Origin: an uncultured Chloroflexota bacterium
Lineage (GTDB): Bacteria > Chloroflexota > Anaerolineae > Aggregatilineales > Phototrophicaceae
DNA length: 8,774 nucleotides
Direction of reading: 5' to 3'
Assembly (NCBI GenBank): GCA_903904765.1
Contig: CAIVEA010000880.1
Coordinates: 1 to 8,774 of the forward strand
The translations under genes and the position numbers were made by a program. Position 1 is the first letter of the stretch. Every line of letters begins with the position of its first letter. The notes below the pieces were generated by a model, which was not told the origin of the DNA, made no database searches, and saw only the letters and a list, made by a program, of their open reading frames with translations. Below, one piece after another: positions 1 to 5,367 of this stretch.

Positions 1-33
1 ATGGAGAGGGGATAAGAGGGGTGAGGTTTCGGG
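1..33. repeat. G-rich leader, probable divergent copy of the intergenic repeat
   Basis: This purine-rich stretch (GAGAGGGG, then GAGGGGTGAGG) has the same order of G-blocks as the better preserved element at 1827-1865. It probably represents a degenerate copy of the same interspersed repeat, or the tail of it. The rest of the leader, 34-147, can be read in frame with the TIR gene but is rich in A-ending codons (CAA, CGA, ACA, CCA, TCA), unlike the gene body, so it looks non-coding. No other gene is visible in 1-147. The similarity was judged by eye. Confidence 0.35.
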
Positions 34-147
34 ATGTCTCTGTCCCTCATGAATCGGCAACGAACACACCATCCATACTCATTCCAAATGCGATTTCAAG
101 GTATCATACGGAAAGAGCTACCGCCAGCATCACCCAACCGGAACGGT

Positions 148-978
148 ATGAATCGCCTATTTCTCTGTTACAGTCGCGTAGACCGCAGCATCACGGAACG
201 GTTGGCTGCGCTGTTACGCAAAGCCTTCGATCACGTCTGGTACGATGACAACCTGCATGGCGGCGAAGAATGGTGGGCGGAAATCCGCCGCGAAATCACC
301 GCCTGTCATTATTTTCTGTTCCTGATGTCGGAAGACTCGGTGGTCAGCGACTGGTGCCAGCGCGAACTGGATGAAGCCTTTCGCCAGAACAAGACCATCG
401 TTCCCGTGCTGGTACGCGCCCGCACCCATGTGCCGGAACGCCTCAGCCGCATTCAGCACATTAACATGGGCGAAGGCATCACCGCCGAAGGGCTGAACCA
501 GCTTTACGCCACGCTCATCCGCCATGCTGCCGAGGATGATTCGCAGCACCACAGTGACCGCCGCACGATTGACCGCCTGTGGTTGTTCATCAATGGTCAT
601 TACATCGAGGTCTTGAGCGAACAGATCAGTCAGGGCAAAATTGATTGGGAACAGTACAACGCGCACATCAGCAAATATCTCGACCTGCGCTCCAAAATCC
701 GCGAACCGCTGCATCACCCGCAGGTGGCGGCGGCCTTCGAGAATTTCGACGACGCGCTCATCAAGATTGACGGGCAAATCGGCTGGACGTATGCTCTCTC
801 GGAACTGAACGGACGGCCTTTCATGATCTGGCCGACGGAGGCCAGCAACGATAGCTACTGGTACGAGAAATACCAGCGGCTGAACCGCCAGATGGCGGAT
901 GTATGGATGAAACATGCAGCGCTGGCGGAGAGCATCTGCCATCTGCTGCCGGATTTCGATGTGATGCGTGAGGAATGA
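148..978 (+). CDS. TIR-domain protein with unassigned C-terminal region
   Basis: A 276-residue protein with an N-terminal TIR domain (about residues 2-130). Box 1 is FLCYSRVDR (5-13), followed by VWYDD (30-34), GGEEWW (38-43) and the DWCQREL segment (68-74). Glu73 of that segment aligns with the catalytic glutamate of NAD+-cleaving TIR domains such as SARM1, whose corresponding stretch is also followed by an N/K-IVPV strand as here. The protein is therefore a candidate NAD+ hydrolase or nucleotide-signal producer; this is family inference, not proof. Residues about 140-276 look mainly helical, start near DRLWLFINGHY, and match no family I recognise; they may sense a trigger or mediate oligomerisation. 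There is no signal peptide or membrane segment, so it is probably cytoplasmic. Start: ATG 148 sits directly before the TIR fold. An in-frame ATG at 34 with a weak GAGG would add 38 residues with atypical codon use. The HAD gene follows after 34 nt. Confidence 0.85.
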   Translation: MNRLFLCYSRVDRSITERLAALLRKAFDHVWYDDNLHGGEEWWAEIRREITACHYFLFLMSEDSVVSDWCQRELDEAFRQNKTIVPVLVRARTHVPERLSRIQHINMGEGITAEGLNQLYATLIRHAAEDDSQHHSDRRTIDRLWLFINGHYIEVLSEQISQGKIDWEQYNAHISKYLDLRSKIREPLHHPQVAAAFENFDDALIKIDGQIGWTYALSELNGRPFMIWPTEASNDSYWYEKYQRLNRQMADVWMKHAALAESICHLLPDFDVMREE

Positions 979-1000
979 CGCGCCAGCTATTTATGCAAGT

Positions 1001-1006
1001 AAGGAA
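1001..1006 (+). promoter_or_regulatory. Ribosome binding site deciding the HAD start
   Basis: AAGGAA lies 6 nt before ATG 1013. It favours that start over the in-frame GTG at 968, which would overlap the end of the TIR gene and add 15 residues unlike any HAD N-terminus. Confidence 0.6.
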
Positions 1007-1012
1007 ACACAC

Positions 1013-1801
1013 ATGCTCAATTTCAGCACGATTCGCGCCGTCGTCAGCGATATGGATGGAGTCCTGTGGCGCGGGGACGAAATTCTGCCCGGTGTGACCG
1101 AGTTCTTCGCGCTGCTGCGCTCACGCGGGATCGCTTTCGCGCTGGCGACCAACAACGCCACCAAAACGCCGGGGGATTATGTCGAAAAGCTGGCTGCGCT
1201 CGGCATCGCAGGGGTGCAGGAGTCGCAGATCGTCACCTCATCTACCACCGCCGCCAGCTACTTGCAAACGCAGCATCCAGCGGGAACGCCCGTCCACGTG
1301 CTCGGCAGTGACCGCCTGCGGGTGCTGATGACCGAGGCCGGATTCACGATTGCTGATCGGGATGTGGTGGCTGTGGTGGTCGCGCTCGACCCGCAGTTGA
1401 ATTACGAAAAGCTCAAACGGGCGGCGCTGCTCATCCGGGGCGGCGCAGCCTTCATCGCCTGCAACGAGGATGCCACCTACCCCGTCCCCGAAGGATTAGC
1501 GCCGGGCGCGGGCAGCATCGTGGCGGCGCTGCGTACCGCCACCGATGTCGAACCGCTGGTGATGGGCAAACCCCATGCGCCCATGTACCACGCGGCGCTG
1601 CAACACGTCGGGCAGCCCGCCGCCAACACACTGATGATCGGGGATCGGCTGAATACCGACATCACGGGCGCGGCGCTGCTCGGTATGCAAACGGCGCTGG
1701 TGCTGACAGGCGTGAGCACGCCCGAAGAAGCCGCCGCCGCCCAACCGCCGCCCGATGGCGTGTATAACGACCTCGTTCACCTGATGTCCGGCTGGCAGTA
1801 G
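1013..1801 (+). CDS. HAD-superfamily (subclass IIA, NagD-like) phosphatase
   Basis: A 262-residue protein with all four HAD motifs. Motif I is DMDGVLWRG (from residue 13: nucleophile Asp13, acid/base Asp15). Motif II is ATNN (45-48), motif III is the Lys of MGKPHAP (about 186), and motif IV is GDRLNTDI (about 210-217, Mg2+ ligands). The large insert between motifs II and III (SSTTAASYL ... NEDATYPVPEG ... GAGSI) is the type IIA cap seen in NagD, 4-nitrophenylphosphatases and phosphoglycolate phosphatases, and the length fits. It should hydrolyse small phosphate esters (nucleotides, phosphoglycolate, sugar phosphates) in the cytoplasm; the substrate cannot be read from the sequence. The gene starts 34 nt after the TIR gene with its own ribosome binding site, so the two may share a transcript. 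No convincing plus-strand terminator follows. The family call is firm; 'NagD' as an orthologue name is not. Confidence 0.92.
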   Translation: MLNFSTIRAVVSDMDGVLWRGDEILPGVTEFFALLRSRGIAFALATNNATKTPGDYVEKLAALGIAGVQESQIVTSSTTAASYLQTQHPAGTPVHVLGSDRLRVLMTEAGFTIADRDVVAVVVALDPQLNYEKLKRAALLIRGGAAFIACNEDATYPVPEGLAPGAGSIVAALRTATDVEPLVMGKPHAPMYHAALQHVGQPAANTLMIGDRLNTDITGAALLGMQTALVLTGVSTPEEAAAAQPPPDGVYNDLVHLMSGWQ

Positions 1802-1826
1802 CTACCATAAAGAAACTCCCGTTTTG

Positions 1827-1865
1827 CTCCCTTCGCCATGAGGGAGAAGGGCGGGGATGAGGGTG
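1827..1865. repeat. G-rich intergenic repeat with nested hairpins
   Basis: Between the convergent HAD and aldo/keto reductase genes, a pyrimidine block is followed by a G-rich block. CTCCCT (1827-1832) pairs with AGGGAG (1841-1846), and alternatively CCCTTC (1829-1834) with GAAGGG (1846-1851), giving two mutually exclusive stems. The 3' part continues as GCGGGGATGAGGGTGA. From memory, elements of this composition are common between genes in Chloroflexota genomes. A weaker match lies at 1-33. There is no T-run on the plus strand, so it is not a standard terminator for the HAD gene. Confidence 0.55.
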
Positions 1866-1903
1866 AAAAAACGTCCCCTTCTTCGCGGAGAAAAAGGGGA
1901 CGT
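1866..1903 (-). terminator. Intrinsic terminator of the aldo/keto reductase gene
   Basis: ACGTCCCC (1871-1878) and GGGGACGT (1896-1903) form a perfect 8-bp stem that extends partly inwards through TT/AA pairs. Read on the minus strand, the hairpin is followed directly by six T (A-run 1866-1871). It lies just past the stop of the minus-strand gene ending at 1934. On the plus strand it lacks a T-run, so it should act mainly on the aldo/keto reductase transcript. Confidence 0.8.
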
Positions 1904-1933
1904 GCTGCAACTTCACTCACTCAATACCGACGA

Positions 1934-2899
1934 CTACCACGCATACGCTTCGGGCGCTGCGCCACCGGGTCCCGGCCAGATTTCGTCCAGCCGCTTCATC
2001 TGCTCGGCGCTCAGTTCGATCTCCAGCGCGCGCAGGCTGCCATCCAGCTGTTCCATCGTGCGCGGGCCGATGATCGGCGCAGTCACCACCGGATTCGCCA
2101 GCAACCACGCCAGCGCCACATCAGCCGGCTTCTCGTTGATCTCGGCACAGAACGCCTGATAGGCTTCCAATTGCGGGCGTTGCTTTTCGATCAAGGCTTT
2201 GGAACGGTTCTCGTTGCGACGGCGGCCATTCTCATCCACGCCGCCAAGGATGCCGCCCGCCAGTGGCGACCAAGGAATCACGCCCAAGCCGTAAGCCTTG
2301 CAAGCAGGGATGACTTCCAATTCCACCGTGCGTGCTGCCAGATTGTACAGGCTCTGCTCACTCACCAGCCCCATGAAGTGGCGGCGGGACGCGATTTCGT
2401 TGGCCTGCGCGATGTGCCAGCCCGCGAAGTTGCTGCTGCCCACATACAGCACCTTGCCCTCGCGCACCAGTTGTTCCATCGCTTGCCAAATTTCTTCCCA
2501 CGGCGTAGCGCGGTCAATGTGGTGCATCTGGTACATATCAATATAGTCGGTCTGCATGCGCTTCAGGCTGGCTTCGCAGGCGCGTTTGATGTGCAGTGCC
2601 GAGAGTTTGCGCTCGTTCGGCCAATCGCCCATGTCGCCATATACTTTGGTGGCGATCACGGTCTTTTCGCGCCGCCCGCCGCCCTGCGCGAACCAGCGCC
2701 CGACGATATTCTCGGTGATGCCTTCGCCCTTTTTCCAGCCATATACATCGGCGGTATCGAAGAAATTAATCCCCAATTCCAGCGCCCGATCCATAATAGC
2801 AAAGCTGTCCGGTTCAGTGGTCAGCGGCCCGAAATTCATCGTTCCCAGACACAACTGGCTCACCGAAAGACCAGTGCGTCCTAACATCGTGTACTTCAT
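1934..2899 (-). CDS. Aldo/keto reductase
   Basis: A 321-residue cytoplasmic NAD(P)H-dependent oxidoreductase of the (beta/alpha)8-barrel AKR superfamily, which reduces aldehydes or ketones. It opens with MKYTMLGRTGLSVSQLCLGT. The catalytic tetrad is visible: Asp48 and Tyr53 (FFDTADVYG), Lys85 (ATKVYG) and His126 (YQMHH). The cofactor side is seen in VGSSNFAGW, IPWSPLAGG and the C-terminal PIIGPRTMEQLDG. Length and the ending WPGPGGAAPEAYAW match a full-length subgroup frequent in Actinomycetota and Chloroflexota; the substrate is unknown. Start: ATG 2899 is preceded by AGGAG at 8-nt spacing and matches the family N-terminus, whereas the longer reading to 2953 adds 18 unconserved residues. It is monocistronic with its own terminator and diverges from the gene at 3060. 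Confidence 0.95.
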   Translation of the reverse strand: MKYTMLGRTGLSVSQLCLGTMNFGPLTTEPDSFAIMDRALELGINFFDTADVYGWKKGEGITENIVGRWFAQGGGRREKTVIATKVYGDMGDWPNERKLSALHIKRACEASLKRMQTDYIDMYQMHHIDRATPWEEIWQAMEQLVREGKVLYVGSSNFAGWHIAQANEIASRRHFMGLVSEQSLYNLAARTVELEVIPACKAYGLGVIPWSPLAGGILGGVDENGRRRNENRSKALIEKQRPQLEAYQAFCAEINEKPADVALAWLLANPVVTAPIIGPRTMEQLDGSLRALEIELSAEQMKRLDEIWPGPGGAAPEAYAW

Positions 2900-2907
2900 G
2901 CAAATCT

Positions 2908-2912
2908 CTCCT
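2908..2912 (-). promoter_or_regulatory. Ribosome binding site of the aldo/keto reductase
   Basis: AGGAG on the minus strand, 8 nt before the start codon at 2899; it fixes the start. Confidence 0.75.
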
Positions 2913-2958
2913 GAATAGGTGCTTGAATGAATGCTACAAAACAACCTTATCACCCCTG

Positions 2959-2964
2959 ATTGTA
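2959..2964 (-). promoter_or_regulatory. Possible -10 box (TACAAT) of the aldo/keto reductase
   Basis: TACAAT on the minus strand, about 60 nt before the start codon. No good -35 is found at 16-19 nt spacing, so this rests on the -10 match and on the same hexamer occurring before two other genes here. Confidence 0.35.
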
Positions 2965-3043
2965 CCGCAAAAGGACGAAAATCATCCTCACATACTGCTG
3001 TTTGTGATTGCTTTCACAGGTCATTTTCATGCATGATGTAAGG

Positions 3044-3051
3044 TAAGGAGG
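3044..3051 (+). promoter_or_regulatory. Strong ribosome binding site
   Basis: TAAGGAGG, a near-perfect Shine-Dalgarno match 8 nt before ATG 3060. It is the strongest such site in the window and suggests efficient translation of the downstream small reductase. Confidence 0.8.
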
Positions 3052-3059
3052 ATAATCTC

Positions 3060-3443
3060 ATGCGTGCCCTACTGAATCGCGTGGCGAATATCGCCATCAA
3101 GCCCCTACTCAAGTCCCCGCTGCACATTCTGGCGAGTGGACGTATCATGCTCATCACCTTCACAGGCCGTAAATCCGGCAAAATCTACACCACCCCGGTT
3201 GAATACCGGCGCATGGGCGACACGCTGTTGTTGTTCACGCAGAAAGGCCGCGAGTGGTGGCACAATCTGGACGGCGTTCCGGTCACAGTGCGGGTGCACG
3301 GGCAGGAATTGCGCGGACAGGCGGATATTTCGACCAACACCGAGAGCGTGTATCTGGGTCTGAAGTCCATGTACCCGCGTGCTACTGACGACTGGGTGGA
3401 GCATATCGCGCCCGATCTAGTTATGATTAAGGTGCAGGTCTAA
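3060..3443 (+). CDS. Nitroreductase/deazaflavin (F420)-dependent oxidoreductase family protein
   Basis: A 127-residue protein resembling the Ddn-like split beta-barrel family (F420H2-dependent quinone reductase / nitroreductase family deazaflavin-dependent oxidoreductase). Seen: a basic amphipathic N-terminus (residues 1-22), ITFTGRKSGK (32-41), TTPVEY (44-49), then a strand pair and GREWWHNL (63-70), followed by VTVRVHGQELRG. GRKSG ... TPV ... WWxNL is the recognisable signature of this family. Such proteins bind F420 (some bind FMN or haem-related cofactors) and reduce quinones or nitro compounds, often at the membrane surface. It is somewhat shorter than Mycobacterium Ddn, with a brief C-terminus that still closes in a beta-strand (DLVMIKVQV). 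It has a strong ribosome binding site and a terminator right after it, so it is probably monocistronic. It diverges from the aldo/keto reductase, so a shared redox response is possible but unproven. Confidence 0.8.
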   Translation: MRALLNRVANIAIKPLLKSPLHILASGRIMLITFTGRKSGKIYTTPVEYRRMGDTLLLFTQKGREWWHNLDGVPVTVRVHGQELRGQADISTNTESVYLGLKSMYPRATDDWVEHIAPDLVMIKVQV

Positions 3444-3488
3444 TCGCTACACACGGCAACAGCATTCGCTGAATGCCATGCCATCTCG

Positions 3489-3528
3489 ATCACCCGCCTT
3501 CACTGGCGGGGTGATGTTGTTATTTTTT
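3489..3528 (+). terminator. Intrinsic terminator after the small reductase
   Basis: ATCACCCGCC (3489-3498) pairs with GGCGGGGTGAT (3505-3515), with one bulged G and a 6-nt loop. It is followed by GTTGTTATTTTTT (3516-3528). This is a textbook plus-strand rho-independent terminator, 46 nt after the stop at 3443. Confidence 0.85.
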
Positions 3529-3546
3529 GCTCCCCGAACCCCCGAC

Positions 3547-3576
3547 TAGACGCAAACAGGCAGCCTGCAATACAAT
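3547..3576 (+). promoter_or_regulatory. Putative sigma-70-type promoter of the small secreted protein
   Basis: TAGACG (3547-3552, 4 of 6 matches to TTGACA), an 18-nt spacer, then TACAAT (3571-3576, 5 of 6 matches to TATAAT). Transcription would begin near 3583, giving a leader of about 40 nt. It lies just downstream of the previous gene's terminator, as expected for an independent unit. Confidence 0.5.
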
Positions 3577-3622
3577 CGGCAGCAAAAGTTCGCATTCTAC
3601 ACTCGTTTGCGGGGGAACAATC

Positions 3623-3970
3623 ATGATGAATAAGCGTTCGCTTCTGCTGGTGCTGGCTGCTGCGCTCCTGTTGACCGCTGTCGTCGGGCTGGCGTTCGCG
3701 CCCCGCCCGACCACCGCACAGCAAGAGGACATCCCCACCTTCCGCACTCTGCTGGACGAAGCCCGCGCCAGCAAAATCAGCCTCACCATCCAGTTTGCAG
3801 AGCCGTTGATCGCGGGCGAACGCTCGTGGACGCTGCCCGAAAACAGCAGCGGGCGCAGCATCAGCCTCGTCGGGGCAGATTTCGTGTGCTTTGGCGAAGC
3901 GTGGAATAACGCCACCAAAGAACGTTGCACCCCGTTCAGCAACATCGTCAGCATCACCTACGTGCGCTAA
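3623..3970 (+). CDS. Small secreted protein of unknown function
   Basis: A 115-residue protein I do not recognise. It starts with a clear signal peptide: MMNKR, then a hydrophobic run (about 7-26), with likely cleavage after TTA (about residue 32, before QQEDIP). There is no lipobox cysteine, so it is more likely released or loosely attached than a lipoprotein. The mature part is about 83 residues and reads as a short beta-rich module: ISLTIQFAEPL, a W-T-L-P segment, SISLVGADFVCFGEAW and IVSITYVR. Two cysteines (89 and 102) could form a disulphide outside the cell. Start: ATG 3623 follows GGGGGAA and begins the signal peptide; ATG 3626 is equally possible. The longer reading from TTG 3527 starts inside the upstream terminator and is rejected. 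It converges on the PDZ gene, separated by a hairpin. Confidence 0.75.
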   Translation: MMNKRSLLLVLAAALLLTAVVGLAFAPRPTTAQQEDIPTFRTLLDEARASKISLTIQFAEPLIAGERSWTLPENSSGRSISLVGADFVCFGEAWNNATKERCTPFSNIVSITYVR

Positions 3971-4012
3971 ATACAAACAAACACCCCCACCGGAGTGACC
4001 GGCGGGGGTGTT
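3971..4012 (-). terminator. Intrinsic terminator of the PDZ gene, perhaps bidirectional
   Basis: Arms 3980-3993 (AACACCCCC-A-CCGG) and 3999-4012 (CCGG-C-GGGGGTGTT) pair over 14 positions with one A/C mismatch and an AGTGA loop. On the minus strand the hairpin is followed by a T-rich tail (TTTGTTTGTATTT), which fits termination of the gene ending at 4034. On the plus strand no T-run follows, so it would stop the small secreted gene less efficiently. Confidence 0.8.
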
Positions 4013-4033
4013 GATAGGGGCGTTCAGATTGCG

Positions 4034-5185
4034 TTAGGCGCTGGGGCCAACCGGAACAGCTTGCTGGTCAGGCTGCGGGAACTGGAAGTTAAATTCCTGC
4101 CCGCCATGCCCGTGATGGAAGAAGGGGAACATGCCGCCCATCCCCGACCCCATCTCATCTGAACCAAATTGCATTTCGCCCAGCGTGGCTTCCAGCGACA
4201 GGGTTTCACCACCGCGCAGCACGGTCAGCGTAATCACGTCCGCCGCTTCATAGGCCACCAGACGATCGCTCAGGGTATGTTCGGCATCCACCGGCTCGTT
4301 ATTCACGGCAGTGATAACATCGCCGGCCTTCAGACCAGCGACCTCGGCGGGTGAACCCGTTGTCACGGCCTGCACCAGCGCACCGTCAGTCTGGGTCACG
4401 TTATGTTCCTTCGCAACGGTTTCGTCCAACGTGACGAATTCCACGCCCAGATAACCATTCGCGCCGGGCATCGAGAAGAAGGGCATTTGATCCATCGGGA
4501 TGTTCGGGATATTGCCCGTCGAACCGGTAATGGTCACGCTGCCCGCCAGAGTCGCGGTCAGGGTCACATCTGCGCCGTCACGCTGCACGGTGACGGTCAC
4601 TTCATCGCCCACCTTCAGGGCGCGCACCGCATCCACCGCTTCCTGCGCCGTCTTGACCTCGGTCTCACCGATCTTAGTCACAACATCGCCCACCTTGAAG
4701 CCCGCCGCTTCCGCAGGCGAACCCGCCACGACTTCCGCCACCGTCGCGCCCTTGTCCGAGTCCTCAAGGCGCACACCCAGCATCGGGCGTTCAGTGCGCT
4801 GGAAGGTCGGCGGAGTATTGGCATCGGCAGGGCGTTCCGCCAGTGTCGCGCTCAAATCAAGCGTTTCGCCGTTGCGTTCCACGCTCAGCTTCAGTTCGTC
4901 GCCCACCGCGTAGCCACCGATCACATCGCGAATGCTATCGGCAGTCACATCTTTGCCGTCAATCTGCAAAATCAGGTCGCCAGCCTGCAAACCAGCGGCG
5001 GCAGCGGGGCTATCCGGCGCGATCTCTTGCACCTGCACACCCTTTTCTGCCGGAACGAGTCCAATACCTAGATACGGCTTCGGTGTAGTCTGCTCTTGCG
5101 CGGCGGCAAATCCCCATACCGACAACAACGCCACCAGCGACAACACAGCCAGCAACGCAGAACGAACGAGAGTTTTACGGTACAT
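4034..5185 (-). CDS. Secreted protein with three PDZ domains, no protease domain
   Basis: A 383-residue protein. Residues 1-29 are a signal peptide (YRKTLVR, hydrophobic core 10-24, cleavage after FAAA before QEQ). Three PDZ domains follow, each opening with the carboxylate-binding loop: PYLGIGL (37-43, domain about 38-115), PMLGVRL (134-140, domain about 135-213) and YLGVEF (245-250, domain about 245-335). Each carries the SPAxxAGxxxGD turn (59-70, 156-167, 278-289). This is the PDZ layout of HtrA/DegP-type proteases, but no Ser-His-Asp protease domain is present, so the protein is probably an extracytoplasmic scaffold, peptide sensor or chaperone-like adaptor. The tail 336-383 is low-complexity, rich in Met, Gly, Phe, His and Gln (GMFPFFHHGHGG). 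Start: ATG 5185 has GGGAGGA 10 nt before it; the GTG at 5209 lies upstream of that site. It diverges from the PBP1C gene. Confidence 0.9.
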   Translation of the reverse strand: MYRKTLVRSALLAVLSLVALLSVWGFAAAQEQTTPKPYLGIGLVPAEKGVQVQEIAPDSPAAAAGLQAGDLILQIDGKDVTADSIRDVIGGYAVGDELKLSVERNGETLDLSATLAERPADANTPPTFQRTERPMLGVRLEDSDKGATVAEVVAGSPAEAAGFKVGDVVTKIGETEVKTAQEAVDAVRALKVGDEVTVTVQRDGADVTLTATLAGSVTITGSTGNIPNIPMDQMPFFSMPGANGYLGVEFVTLDETVAKEHNVTQTDGALVQAVTTGSPAEVAGLKAGDVITAVNNEPVDAEHTLSDRLVAYEAADVITLTVLRGGETLSLEATLGEMQFGSDEMGSGMGGMFPFFHHGHGGQEFNFQFPQPDQQAVPVGPSA

Positions 5186-5195
5186 GGTTCGATGT

Positions 5196-5202
5196 TCCTC
5201 CC
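5196..5202 (-). promoter_or_regulatory. Ribosome binding site of the PDZ gene
   Basis: GGGAGGA on the minus strand, 10 nt before the start at 5185. It selects this start over GTG 5209, which lies upstream of the site. Confidence 0.65.
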
Positions 5203-5217
5203 AAATCACTTCATGGT

Positions 5218-5236
5218 TGATGAGGCATGCTCATCA
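5218..5236. promoter_or_regulatory. 19-bp dyad, candidate operator or leader hairpin
   Basis: TGATGAG (5218-5224) and CTCATCA (5230-5236) form a perfect 7-bp inverted repeat around GCATG. It lies in the leader of the PDZ gene, between the likely -10 region (5245-5250) and its ribosome binding site (5196-5202). It could be a dimeric repressor operator near the transcription start or a stem-loop at the 5' end of the mRNA. The pairing is seen; the role is inferred. Confidence 0.5.
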
Positions 5237-5244
5237 TGCTGTAT

Positions 5245-5250
5245 ACAATA
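5245..5250 (-). promoter_or_regulatory. Possible -10 region of the PDZ gene
   Basis: TATTGT on the minus strand (4 of 6 matches to TATAAT), with an overlapping TATACA just downstream at 5245-5240. No -35 match is present at the right distance. The nearest direct-repeat half-site ends at 5272, about 21 nt upstream, which would suit an activator-dependent promoter. Confidence 0.3.
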
Positions 5251-5271
5251 CGGGCAGACACTAAACAGCAT

Positions 5272-5307
5272 CTGAAACCATTCTGAAGCTATGCTGAAGT
5301 CTCTGAG
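5272..5307. promoter_or_regulatory. Tandem 11-bp-period direct repeats, candidate response-regulator sites
   Basis: On the plus strand CTGAA recurs at 5272, 5283 and 5294, exactly 11 bp apart, with a weaker CTGAG at 5303 and CTAAG at 5314. On the minus strand this reads TTCAG-N6-TTCAG-N6-TTCAG towards the PDZ gene. Head-to-tail half-sites one helical turn apart are the binding pattern of OmpR/PhoB-family response regulators. The array lies between the divergent PDZ and PBP1C genes and could serve either or both. The regulator itself is not in the window. Confidence 0.5.
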
Positions 5308-5367
5308 CGTCTCCTAAGCGCCGGATAAACGGAGGCCATACGTCTCGCACAGGCTGCACCCTTCCCC

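Noticed and set aside
214..942. Minus-strand open frame (242 codons) antisense to the TIR gene
   Set aside because: It is a shadow of the GC-rich coding strand; no ribosome binding site or recognisable motif is seen.
968..1012. GTG start extending the HAD protein by 15 residues
   Set aside because: ATG 1013 has AAGGAA at proper spacing and begins just before the conserved HAD motif I.
1838..2884. Long plus-strand open frame (348 codons) antisense to the aldo/keto reductase
   Set aside because: The opposite strand carries a complete AKR with an intact catalytic tetrad. The antisense product is rich in Arg, His, Gln and Ala, begins inside the repeat and terminator, and has no recognisable domain.
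3027..3036. 10-bp palindrome TCATGCATGA before the F420-type gene
   Set aside because: A palindrome this short is expected by chance at moderate frequency and there is no second copy nearby; not enough to call an operator.
3008..3037. TTGCTT ... CATGAT as a promoter for the gene at 3060
   Set aside because: Only 3 of 6 and 4 of 6 matches; too weak to annotate.
3527..3622. TTG start extending the small secreted protein by 32 residues
   Set aside because: It starts in the T-run of the upstream terminator and would bury the signal peptide inside the protein.
4403..5071. Plus-strand open frame (222 codons) antisense to the PDZ gene
   Set aside because: His/Arg-rich product with no fold signature; the PDZ gene on the other strand has a signal peptide, three domains and a ribosome binding site.
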